From NCBI GenBank assembly GCA_902590695.1, contig CACIXR010000004.1:62001-126000 (forward strand): a stretch of 64,000 nucleotides of DNA. Reading direction: 5' to 3'. The stretch is from an uncultured Alphaproteobacteria bacterium (GTDB lineage: Bacteria > Pseudomonadota > Alphaproteobacteria > HIMB59 > GCA-002718135). The translations under genes and the position numbers were made by a program. The notes under the pieces are model-generated. The model had not been told where the DNA came from, did not search any database, and worked only from the letters and a program-made list of their open reading frames with translations. This document shows positions 40,364 to 48,742 of the stretch, piece after piece (position 1 is the first letter of the stretch; every line of letters starts with the position of its first letter).

Positions 40364-43117
40364 ATGGCAGACAATCTACAGGTATCAGCAAAAATCTCAG
40401 AAGAAAAAAGTGTAAATATTTTAACATTAAGTGTCGTGCGTCGTGACGGAGCTATTACTCCTTTCAAATCAGACAAAATTTCAAATGCTATAAAAAAAGC
40501 ATTCTTAGCACAAACAAAAATTAGAAATGATAAAAATAAGGAAAAAGAACAACAAGATGGAATTCATAAAACTGTTGAAGCTTTAACACATAAGGTTGTC
40601 TCTGCTCTAACAAGAAGGATTGCTGACGGTGACATGATTCACATTGAGGATATACAAGATCAAGTGGAGTTAGCACTTATGAGAGATGAGCATCATAAAG
40701 TTGCTAGAGCGTATGTTTTATATAGAGAACAAAGAGCGGCTTCAAGATATCACACTAAAAAACTAAAAGAACAAGTTGGAGAAAAAGCTTCTTCAATGAT
40801 GGTAACCAAAAGAGATGGAAGTAAAGAGCCAATTTCACTGGATAAAATAACCAATAGAGTCTCTGTTCTATCTACTGGCTTAAATATTGATCCAATTGTT
40901 GTTGTTCAAAAAGCTGTTCCAGGCTTATATAGTGATATTAGTTCAGTTGAAATTGATACTTATCTTGCTGAAACTGCTGCCGCTTTAACAGTTGAACATC
41001 CTGATTATTCTTATCTTGCAGCTAGAATAAAAGTAAACTCACTTCATAAAGAAACTCCAGGTTTCATCATAGCAACAAAAAATTTATACGATGATGGATT
41101 GTTAAGAGAAGAATATTATAAAAAGGTGATGGAGAATGCAGATTTAATAGAGTCCGTAATTGACTATGACAAAGATTATACTTTTGATTATTTTGCTCTC
41201 ACAACACTAATAAGGGCATATTTATTAAAGTTCGATAATAAAACAATTGAAAGACCTCAAGACCTTTGGATGAGAGTGACTTTAACAGTTACCGGTAATG
41301 AGTTTAATTTAGATAAAATAAAAGAAACCTATAAAAGTTTATCAACTGGTATGTATACACATGCTACTCCAACATTGTTTAATAGTGGATTAAAAATGCA
41401 GCAATTATCTTCATGCTTTTTGATAGGTATGGAGGATGACTCCATAGAAGGTATTTTTAATACTATAAAAGATTGTGCCCTAATATCTAAAACCGCTGGT
41501 GGTATTGGCATGCACGCTCACAATATTAGAGGTAGTGGAAGTAGAATAAAATCAACAAACGGCAAATCTAATGGCCTTATTCCATTTTTGAAAATATTTA
41601 ATGAGACTGCTAAATCAGTTGATCAAGGTGGAGGAAAAAGAAAAGGTTCTTTCGCAGTTTACTTAGAACCTTGGCATGCTGACATTGAGAAATTTCTAGA
41701 ACTTAGAAAAAATACAGGTGCCGAAGAATTTAGAGCGAGAGATTTGTTTTATGCTTTATGGATACCAGATTTATTCATGAAAAGAGTAGAAAATGATGAA
41801 GAATGGACACTTATGAGTGAACATGAATGTCCAGGTCTTTCAGATGTATATGGTGACGAGTTTGAAAAACTTTACACTAAGTATGAAAATGAAATGAAGC
41901 ATTTAGAAAAAATTAAAGCAAGAGATCTAATGTCTAAAATTATAGAAGCGCAGATAGAAACAGGACAGCCTTATATGCTCTATAAGGACTCAATCAATAA
42001 CAAGTCCAACCAAAAAAATATTGGTGTTATTAAATCTTCAAACCTGTGTGCAGAAATAGTTGAATACTCTGATAAGAATGAAACATCTGTATGTAACTTG
42101 GCTTCTATAGCTCTGCCAAAATTTGTAAAAAAATCAGATAAAAAATTAATATATGACTATGATGCTCTTTATGAAACAGCAAAATTGGCCACAAAAAACT
42201 TAGATGAAGTAATTGATATTAATTTTTATCCAACTGATAAAACGGAAAGATCTAATAATAAACACAGACCAATAGGTTTAGGAATACAGGGTCTTGCAGA
42301 TGTCTACTTCAAGTTAGGAATAGCTTATGAGTCTGAAGAGGCTAAAGAAATAAATAAATTAATTTTTGAAACAATTTACTTTGGAGCTTTAGAAGCTTCA
42401 TGTGAATTAGCAAAAGAAAAGGGAGCATACGAAACATTTAAAAATTCACCAATTTCGGAAGGTAAATTTCAATTTGATCTGTGGAATGTTAACCCGTCTT
42501 CAAAATGGGATTGGGATTCGCTAAGAGCTAAAATTAAAGAGCACGGTGTAAGAAACTCTTTAACCACAGCTTGTATGCCAACTGCGTCAACAGGCATTAT
42601 ATTAGGTAACACTGAAACATTCCAAATACAAACCTCTAATATATATAAAAGACAAACACTCTCAGGTGAGTTCCTTCTTGTAAATAGATATTTGGTGAAT
42701 GAACTTTGTCAAAGAGGACTGTGGAATAAAGATATGAGAGACAAAATAATTTTAGAAAATGGATCGGTAGAAAACATAAATGAAATTCCAGTTGAACTAA
42801 AAGAAATCTATAAAACAGTTTGGGAAGTATCACAAAAAACTGTCATAGATATGTCAGCAGATAGAGCACCATTTATTGATCAAACCCAATCAATGAATCT
42901 TTGGCTTTCAACGCCTACATTTGGGAAAGTTAATTCAATGCATATGTATGCATGGAAAAAAGGTCTTAAAACAGGAATGTATTATCTCAGAAGTAGATCA
43001 GCAGTTGATGCTGTAAAAGTTACAGTTTCATCAGAAAAAGCAGCAAAAGATGCTTATATAAATACTGCTATTAAACAAAACAATGAACCAGAAGATTGCG
43101 AAACTTGCAGTGCATAA
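40364..43117 (+). CDS. nrdA: class I ribonucleotide reductase large subunit with two ATP-cones
   Basis: Catalytic subunit that reduces NDPs to dNDPs. 917 residues, about 150 longer than E. coli NrdA because of two N-terminal ATP-cone domains in tandem (VVRRDGAITPFKSDKI at about 24 and MVTKRDGSKEPISLDKI at about 145). The active site has LSSCFLI, SNLCAEI (Asn, Cys, Glu), ETSVCNLAS, and the radical-transfer tyrosines in MYYLRSR. The C-terminal pair Cys912-x-x-Cys915 (CETC) is the swinging arm that receives electrons from glutaredoxin or thioredoxin. It starts right after the control region and is followed by nrdB. Confidence 0.96.
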   Translation: MADNLQVSAKISEEKSVNILTLSVVRRDGAITPFKSDKISNAIKKAFLAQTKIRNDKNKEKEQQDGIHKTVEALTHKVVSALTRRIADGDMIHIEDIQDQVELALMRDEHHKVARAYVLYREQRAASRYHTKKLKEQVGEKASSMMVTKRDGSKEPISLDKITNRVSVLSTGLNIDPIVVVQKAVPGLYSDISSVEIDTYLAETAAALTVEHPDYSYLAARIKVNSLHKETPGFIIATKNLYDDGLLREEYYKKVMENADLIESVIDYDKDYTFDYFALTTLIRAYLLKFDNKTIERPQDLWMRVTLTVTGNEFNLDKIKETYKSLSTGMYTHATPTLFNSGLKMQQLSSCFLIGMEDDSIEGIFNTIKDCALISKTAGGIGMHAHNIRGSGSRIKSTNGKSNGLIPFLKIFNETAKSVDQGGGKRKGSFAVYLEPWHADIEKFLELRKNTGAEEFRARDLFYALWIPDLFMKRVENDEEWTLMSEHECPGLSDVYGDEFEKLYTKYENEMKHLEKIKARDLMSKIIEAQIETGQPYMLYKDSINNKSNQKNIGVIKSSNLCAEIVEYSDKNETSVCNLASIALPKFVKKSDKKLIYDYDALYETAKLATKNLDEVIDINFYPTDKTERSNNKHRPIGLGIQGLADVYFKLGIAYESEEAKEINKLIFETIYFGALEASCELAKEKGAYETFKNSPISEGKFQFDLWNVNPSSKWDWDSLRAKIKEHGVRNSLTTACMPTASTGIILGNTETFQIQTSNIYKRQTLSGEFLLVNRYLVNELCQRGLWNKDMRDKIILENGSVENINEIPVELKEIYKTVWEVSQKTVIDMSADRAPFIDQTQSMNLWLSTPTFGKVNSMHMYAWKKGLKTGMYYLRSRSAVDAVKVTVSSEKAAKDAYINTAIKQNNEPEDCETCSA

Positions 43118-43119
43118 AG

Positions 43120-43125
43120 AAGGAG
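43120..43125 (+). promoter_or_regulatory. strong Shine-Dalgarno of nrdB
   Basis: AAGGAG six bases before the nrdB ATG, in the 14-base nrdA-nrdB gap. It is one of the few textbook ribosome-binding sites in the window and would allow high NrdB output. Confidence 0.75.
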
Positions 43126-43131
43126 TAAAGA

Positions 43132-44121
43132 ATGATATCAAAAGGCGTTAAATCAATATTTCCAATAAAAAACCAAGAAATTTGGGATAGGTACAAACAA
43201 CATATTCAAGCCTTTTGGACAACTGAAGAAGTATCTTTGCAAGATGATTTAAGAGATCTTGAAACTTTAAATGATGGTGAAAAGCATTTTATTAAGCACG
43301 TACTTGCATATTTTGCTAACTCCGAAGCAATGATTAATGAAAACTTAGCAAGTAGGTTCTACAAAGAAATTTTAATTCCTGAAGCAAGATGTTTTATATC
43401 TATACAAATGTTGAATGAATCAATTCATGCAGAGATGTATGGTCTACAAATTGAAGCTTATGTAAAAGATGCAAAAGAAAAAGACATGCTTTTTGATGCA
43501 ATACAAAACGTGCCGTGTATTAACCATAAAGCACAATGGGTATCAAAATGGCTCAACGGTAGTCAAAATTTATTAACAAGACTAATAGGATTTGGATTAG
43601 TTGAAGGTTTATTTTTTGCTGGCTCTTTCTGTGCAATATATTATTTCAGAAAAAGAGGTTTATTACCTGGTTTAGCATTATCTAACGACTGGATTGCAAG
43701 AGACGAAGGAATGCATTTTAGTTTCTCATCTCTTATGTTTAGAACTTTAAGAGATAAATTTAATAATAAAACATTAACTGATGCAGATATTAGTGATTTG
43801 TCTTTGATACCCTCAGATGTGCCTCAATCACAATTTGAAGAAATTGTTAGAGAAGCAGTAGCATTTGAAAAAGAATTTGTAAGAGATGCTTTACCAGTAG
43901 ATTTAATTGGTATGAATCAAGACTTAATGTGTCAATATATTGAAGCTGTTGCAGACAGAATTGCTGACCTATTTGAATTTGACAGAGTCTTTAAAACAGA
44001 AAATCCTTTTGATTTTATGAGAGCTTTAGATGTACAAAATGTTACTAACTTTTTTGAAAAAAGGGTATCTGAATATCAACGACCTACAGATAGAGCTTTA
44101 AGTTTTGATGAAGCATTTTGA
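43132..44121 (+). CDS. nrdB: ribonucleotide reductase small (radical) subunit
   Basis: 329-residue ferritin-fold subunit that holds the metal cofactor. It looks closer to the eukaryotic-type R2 than to E. coli NrdB (PEARCFISIQ, SIHAEMYGLQIEAY, NPFDFMRALDVQ, TNFFEKRVSEYQ). Ligands: Glu96 and His99 with Tyr103 at His+4, VEGLFF and RDEGMH. The first ligand, Asp84 in E. coli, is Glu65 here (spaced 31 residues before Glu96), as in class Ic enzymes, although the tyrosine is kept. The metal content therefore cannot be assumed to be Fe2. Stop and glutaredoxin start overlap by one base (TGATG). Confidence 0.96.
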   Translation: MISKGVKSIFPIKNQEIWDRYKQHIQAFWTTEEVSLQDDLRDLETLNDGEKHFIKHVLAYFANSEAMINENLASRFYKEILIPEARCFISIQMLNESIHAEMYGLQIEAYVKDAKEKDMLFDAIQNVPCINHKAQWVSKWLNGSQNLLTRLIGFGLVEGLFFAGSFCAIYYFRKRGLLPGLALSNDWIARDEGMHFSFSSLMFRTLRDKFNNKTLTDADISDLSLIPSDVPQSQFEEIVREAVAFEKEFVRDALPVDLIGMNQDLMCQYIEAVADRIADLFEFDRVFKTENPFDFMRALDVQNVTNFFEKRVSEYQRPTDRALSFDEAF

Positions 44122-44360
44122 TGGAAGCAGAGATATACTCAAAAACTAATTGTGGATACTGTGATAGAGCTAAACTACGGTTAGCTAAATTTAATCCAAA
44201 GATTTATATGCTTGATACAGATTATACGAGAGAAGATTTTTTTGAAAAGTTTCCGAACGCTAAAACCTTTCCTCAAATAATTTTAAATGGTGAAAAAATT
44301 GGAGGGTATCATGAACTTGAAAAATGGTTTGAAATGAATACCTTTGACGAAGAATTCTAA
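44121..44360 (+). CDS. glutaredoxin, partner of ribonucleotide reductase
   Basis: A 79-residue glutaredoxin: CGYC active site (Cys11, Cys14 counted from the ATG at 44121), TFPQIILNG with the cis-proline, and IGGYHEL for glutathione. The ATG overlaps the nrdB stop by one base; a TTG one codon upstream is a less likely start. It is the likely electron donor to the CETC tail of NrdA. Its stop overlaps, on the other strand, the stop of the ArfA-like frame. Confidence 0.92.
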   Translation: MEAEIYSKTNCGYCDRAKLRLAKFNPKIYMLDTDYTREDFFEKFPNAKTFPQIILNGEKIGGYHELEKWFEMNTFDEEF

Positions 44361-44484
44361 ATAACCTTTTTTTTTCCTTTTCTTGAGTAAGTTTTTTTAT
44401 TTCTAACAATTCTTTGTTTATATTTGGGTAGTTTTAAATCTTGAGCAAAGGGATTTCTTTTCTTAATTTTTTTTTTATTTCCAT
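44357..44484 (-). CDS. ArfA-like small basic protein, start unclear
   Basis: Directly behind polA lies a short frame ending at TAG 44357-44359. Its last 36 codons include RNPFAQDLKLPKYKQRI and NKKTYSRKGKKK, which line up with the core of E. coli ArfA (P-x-F-R-Q-R-V-x-x-N-K-K ... S-Y-x-R-K-G-K). ArfA rescues ribosomes stalled on nonstop mRNA with RF2. No ATG is in this frame: an ATG at 44482-44484, ten bases after the polA stop, is separated from it by an A10 tract, and one added A (or a -1 shift) would join them. ATT at 44465-44467 is the only other start seen. Too small for usual gene finders. Confidence 0.5.
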
Positions 44485-44494
44485 AAAATGTATT

Positions 44495-47236
44495 CTAATG
44501 TGCCTGTCCCCAATGATCACCAGCACCAAAATCAACAGTGAGTGGAACTGAAAAGTCTTTGTATTTTAAATGTACAGACTCCATAATCTTTTTTACATTA
44601 CTTACTAAATTGTCATATTTTTTAGTTTCGACTTCAAAGATTAGTTCATCATGTACTTGTAAAAGCATTTCAGCCTCAATATTTTTAAGTTTTATTTCCT
44701 TATGAATTTCTATCATTGCTAACTTAATAATGTCTGCTGCACTACCTTGGATTGGTGCATTAATGGCTTGTCTTTCTGCAAAACCTCTAACAGCAAAATT
44801 CTTATCGGCAATTCCCTTAATATTAATTTTCCTTTTAAAAATTGTTTCAACGTATTGATTTGTTTTTGCGAAATCAATTTGATGCTCCATATATTTTTTA
44901 ATTTTTGGGTATTTAATAAAATACTCATTTATGTAATCTTTTGCTTCAGCATTGGAAATGTCAAGTTGTTTAGCTAAACCGTATGGACTAATTCCATATA
45001 GAATACCAAAATTAATTGCTTTTGCTTTTCTTCTATAATCATTATTTATTTGACTATCGTTTAGATTAAATATCTCTTTAGCAGTTGATGCATGAATATC
45101 TTCATTATTTTTAAAAGCTTTAATAAAATTTTTATCACTAGAAATTTCTGCAGCTAATCTAAGCTCTATTTGAGAGTAATCAAAACTGACCAATTTTTTT
45201 CCTTTTCCACTAACAAAAGCTGTTCTTATTTTTTTTCCATTTTCAGTTCTAATTGGGATATTTTGAAGATTTGGATCCGTAGAGCTTAATCGACCTGTTA
45301 AAGTATTAGCTAAACCAAATGATGTATGAACTCTACTTTTACTATCTGTTAATCTAAATAATGCATCTGTATAGGTTGATTTAAGTTTTGTTAATTCCCG
45401 CCAATCAAGAACGAGCTGAGCAATTTCAAATCCATCTAAGGCTAAATTATTTAAAGTTGAAGAATCAGTTGAATATGTTCCTGATTTTGTTTTTTTACCA
45501 CCAGGTATTTTAAGATTAACGAATAATATCTCTCCTAATTGTTTAGGCGAGCCAATATTAAACTCTTCTTTTGAAAATTTATAAATATTCTTTTCAAGTT
45601 TTTTACTTTCATTCTCAAATTCATTACTAAGACTTGTTAAAAAATCTTTATTTACCTCAATACCATTTGCCTCGATTGAAGATAATACCTCTACAAGTGG
45701 TAAATCAATATTTTGATAAACAAAATTAGCTTTTTCTTTTATTAAGCGAGGATAAAGATGATGAAAAAGCCTGAATGTTAATAGAGAATCTTCTGCAGCA
45801 TAATTAATTGCTTTATCAATAGTTACTTTATCGAAAGTAATTTCATTTTTCCCTGTTCCAACAACTTCCTTATACTTAATTGTAGTATGATTTAAGTGAT
45901 TAAATGATAGATCATCTAAATTATGTTTAAAAATTCCATTATCAATTGAATAGGAAATTAACATTGTATCTGCAATTGAATTAAAAGTTACTCCATACTT
46001 ATTTAAAATTCTAATATCATATTTTATATTTTGCCCAATTTTTAAGATAGATTCATTTTCACATATTTTGTTAATATGATTAATCACATATTTTTCCTCT
46101 AACTGGTTATCAATTTTTTTAGAACCATCTAAACTGGTATGGTTTATAGGAATATAATAAGAAATATTTTCACTGCTACAAATTGATATACCAACTAATT
46201 TAGCTTTTTCTATATCGAGTGAATTAGTTTCAGTATCTATAGCGCAAATACCATTTTTTTTAATTTCACTTAAAACTTTTTCAAAATCATTCTTTGAATT
46301 AATTAATTGATATTTTGGTTTTATTTCTTTTTTTGGAACTATATGATCATTATCACTAGATATAAAAGAATTAGATTTTAATCTTTCAGATGTTGATCTA
46401 AAGCCCTGCTCTTTAAGAAAATTAAAGATATTATTATTTTCATTTTTTAATTCATTATAAGTTCTAATTCTATTAATGCTCTCAGGTATTTGGACATCGT
46501 TTTTAAGTGTTACAAGTTTTAAACTTAATCTAATGTCATTTTCTGATTCTGCTAAAATATTTCTTCTTTTTTCTTGTTTAATTTTATCAAGATTTTTAAT
46601 TAAACCATCAATATCATTAAATTCATTTATTAACTGAGAAGCTGTTTTTGGACCAATTCCAGGAGCGCCTGGAATATTATCTACTTTGTCGCCTGTTAAA
46701 GCTTGGATAAAAATAACTTTATTAGGTCTAACTCCAAATTTTTCTTCAACGTCTTTAATTTCTATTTTTTTATTTTTCATTGGATCAAGCATTGTCACTT
46801 TATTACTAACAAGTTGCATTAAATCTTTATCTGAGGAAACTATGATAGTCTCAATTTCATCTTTTTCAGCCAACTTAACATAGGTAGCAATTAAATCATC
46901 AGCTTCAAATCCTTCTATTTCTAATTGAGGGATATTAAAGCTTTTTACGCATTCTCTAATTAATGGAAACTGTGGAACTAAATCGTCAGGAGCTTCTCCT
47001 CTATTAGCTTTGTATTCTGGGTAAATTTTATTTCTAAAATTTTCTCTTGCAGCATCAAAAATAACAATCATTTTATCATCACTATAATCTTCAATCAGTT
47101 TCACAAGCATGTTAGTAAATCCAAAAACTGCATTAATTGGGGTACCGTCAGCACGACTCATTGGAGGAAGACCGTAATAAGCTCTAAAAATATACGCTGA
47201 GCCATCAACTAATATTAATCTACTCTTTTTATTCAT
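44495..47236 (-). CDS. polA: DNA polymerase I
   Basis: 913 residues with all three activities: the N-terminal 5'-3' exonuclease (VDGSAYIFRAYYG, GFEADDLIA), a 3'-5' proofreading domain that looks intact (AIDTETNSLD and YAAEDSLLTF), and the polymerase (DYSQIELRLAAE, motif A; RRKAKAINFGILYG, motif B; LQVHDELIFEV, motif C). It fills gaps in repair and removes Okazaki primers. It starts 31 bases from the divergent ABC ATPase gene and its TAG lies just before the ArfA-like frame. Confidence 0.97.
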   Translation of the reverse strand: MNKKSRLILVDGSAYIFRAYYGLPPMSRADGTPINAVFGFTNMLVKLIEDYSDDKMIVIFDAARENFRNKIYPEYKANRGEAPDDLVPQFPLIRECVKSFNIPQLEIEGFEADDLIATYVKLAEKDEIETIIVSSDKDLMQLVSNKVTMLDPMKNKKIEIKDVEEKFGVRPNKVIFIQALTGDKVDNIPGAPGIGPKTASQLINEFNDIDGLIKNLDKIKQEKRRNILAESENDIRLSLKLVTLKNDVQIPESINRIRTYNELKNENNNIFNFLKEQGFRSTSERLKSNSFISSDNDHIVPKKEIKPKYQLINSKNDFEKVLSEIKKNGICAIDTETNSLDIEKAKLVGISICSSENISYYIPINHTSLDGSKKIDNQLEEKYVINHINKICENESILKIGQNIKYDIRILNKYGVTFNSIADTMLISYSIDNGIFKHNLDDLSFNHLNHTTIKYKEVVGTGKNEITFDKVTIDKAINYAAEDSLLTFRLFHHLYPRLIKEKANFVYQNIDLPLVEVLSSIEANGIEVNKDFLTSLSNEFENESKKLEKNIYKFSKEEFNIGSPKQLGEILFVNLKIPGGKKTKSGTYSTDSSTLNNLALDGFEIAQLVLDWRELTKLKSTYTDALFRLTDSKSRVHTSFGLANTLTGRLSSTDPNLQNIPIRTENGKKIRTAFVSGKGKKLVSFDYSQIELRLAAEISSDKNFIKAFKNNEDIHASTAKEIFNLNDSQINNDYRRKAKAINFGILYGISPYGLAKQLDISNAEAKDYINEYFIKYPKIKKYMEHQIDFAKTNQYVETIFKRKINIKGIADKNFAVRGFAERQAINAPIQGSAADIIKLAMIEIHKEIKLKNIEAEMLLQVHDELIFEVETKKYDNLVSNVKKIMESVHLKYKDFSVPLTVDFGAGDHWGQAH

Positions 47237-47267
47237 TGTAAATTTAAATATATAAGATTTTAATAAA

Positions 47268-48194
47268 ATGTCAGATTATAAATATTCAATACAAGCTAAA
47301 AATGTAAATAAAACATTCTTAAAAAGAACTCAGGAAGTTAAAGCTTTAATAGATTTTAGTATCACAATCAAAAGAGGAACGATTCATGGCTTATTAGGAC
47401 CAAATGGAGCTGGAAAATCAACTTTTATTAATGTTCTTGGAGGTCTAGTTAAAAAAAATTCAGGTAACGTTAGTATTTGTGGAATAAACATAGATAAAAA
47501 TATCAAGTTGAGTAAATTCAAAATTGGTATTGTTCCACAAGAACTTAACATAGATCCGTTTTTTTCACCTGCTGAATTGTTAGAACTACAAGCAGGTTTG
47601 TATGGTGTACCAAAGAGAAAAAGGAAAACTGAAGAAATTTTAGAAAACTTAAAATTAACTGAACAAAGAAATGCATATGCAAGAACTCTATCAGGGGGTA
47701 TGAGAAGAAGATTATTAATTGGAAAAGCTCTAGTACATAATCCAGAAATTATTATTTTAGACGAACCAACTGCTGGCGTAGATATCGATATTAGAACATC
47801 AGTTTGGGATTATATAAAAAGAATAAGCAAACAGGGAAAGACTGTGTGTTTAACTACACATTATCTAGAAGAAGCTGAAAATCTTTGTGATAATATCACA
47901 ATAATAAATCATGGTAGAAAAATTATTGAAGGATCTAAAAATGAATTACTAAGTATAATATCTACTAAAACGGTTTCATTTGTATTAGATAAAAATATAA
48001 TTATTCCCAATCAATTAAATGAATATAAACCCATTCTTACTAATAATATTTTAAAATTAAGTTATGATAAAAATAAAACTAACATAAAAAAAATTATTGA
48101 TATTCTGACAGATAATAAAATAAATTTTAAAGAAATAAATACATCGGAAGGAGATTTAGAAGATGTATTTATAAAGGTGATTAAAAATAAATAG
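47268..48194 (+). CDS. ABC-2-type transporter ATP-binding protein
   Basis: 308 residues: Walker A LLGPNGAGKSTF, Q-loop IVPQELNID, signature LSGGMRRRLLIGKAL, Walker B IIILDEPTAGVD, switch TTHYLEEAE, and a C-terminal extension of about 70 residues as in drug- and polysaccharide-export ABC-2 ATPases. No permease gene is next to it: polA lies on one side and actR on the other, both on the opposite strand. The partner permease must be elsewhere, and the substrate is unknown. Confidence 0.88.
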   Translation: MSDYKYSIQAKNVNKTFLKRTQEVKALIDFSITIKRGTIHGLLGPNGAGKSTFINVLGGLVKKNSGNVSICGINIDKNIKLSKFKIGIVPQELNIDPFFSPAELLELQAGLYGVPKRKRKTEEILENLKLTEQRNAYARTLSGGMRRRLLIGKALVHNPEIIILDEPTAGVDIDIRTSVWDYIKRISKQGKTVCLTTHYLEEAENLCDNITIINHGRKIIEGSKNELLSIISTKTVSFVLDKNIIIPNQLNEYKPILTNNILKLSYDKNKTNIKKIIDILTDNKINFKEINTSEGDLEDVFIKVIKNK

Positions 48195-48214
48195 GAAACA
48201 CAGGAATTAATTGT

Positions 48215-48742
48215 TTATTCTCTAGGAGCGTGCTTATTTAATATTCTCTGTAATGTGCGTCTGTGCATTCTTAATCTTCTAGCAGTTTCAGAAACATTTC
48301 GGTTACATTGTATAAAAACTCTCTGTATATGTTCCCATCTAATTCTGTCAGCTGTCATTGGGTTTTCGGGTGGTGGTGGAAGAACTTCTTTTGAGTTAGT
48401 CAAAGCATCATAAATTTGATCAATTTCTGCTGGCTTTGGTAAGTAATCTATAGCCCCAGATTTAATTGCGGCCACTGCAGTAGCAATGTTACCGTAACCA
48501 GTTAGGAGTAAAGATTTAGTATTTGGACTAATTTTTTGCAATTCTTTTACCAATTCTAATCCAGAACCATCCTCCAATCTCATATCGACTACAGCATAGT
48601 CAAAATTGCTTTCATTTACTTTATTTAAAGAGTCTTTAAAACCAGGCGAAGACGTAACTTCAAACCCTTTTTTTTCCATGGATCTTGTTAATCTCTCTCT
48701 GAATGGAAGATCGTCATCTACAATAAGTAATCTCATATTCAT
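48215..48742 (-). CDS. actR: global redox response regulator ActR/RegA/PrrA
   Basis: 175 residues: a receiver with LLIVDDDLPF and phosphoacceptor Asp53 (VVDMRLEDG), the family's proline hinge PPPP at 122-125, and a Fis-type helix-turn-helix (NVSETARRLRMHRRTLQRIL). RegA-type regulators control respiration, carbon and nitrogen genes according to redox state. It overlaps the sensor gene by four bases. The start could be Met1 or Met3. Confidence 0.95.
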   Translation of the reverse strand: MNMRLLIVDDDLPFRERLTRSMEKKGFEVTSSPGFKDSLNKVNESNFDYAVVDMRLEDGSGLELVKELQKISPNTKSLLLTGYGNIATAVAAIKSGAIDYLPKPAEIDQIYDALTNSKEVLPPPPENPMTADRIRWEHIQRVFIQCNRNVSETARRLRMHRRTLQRILNKHAPRE

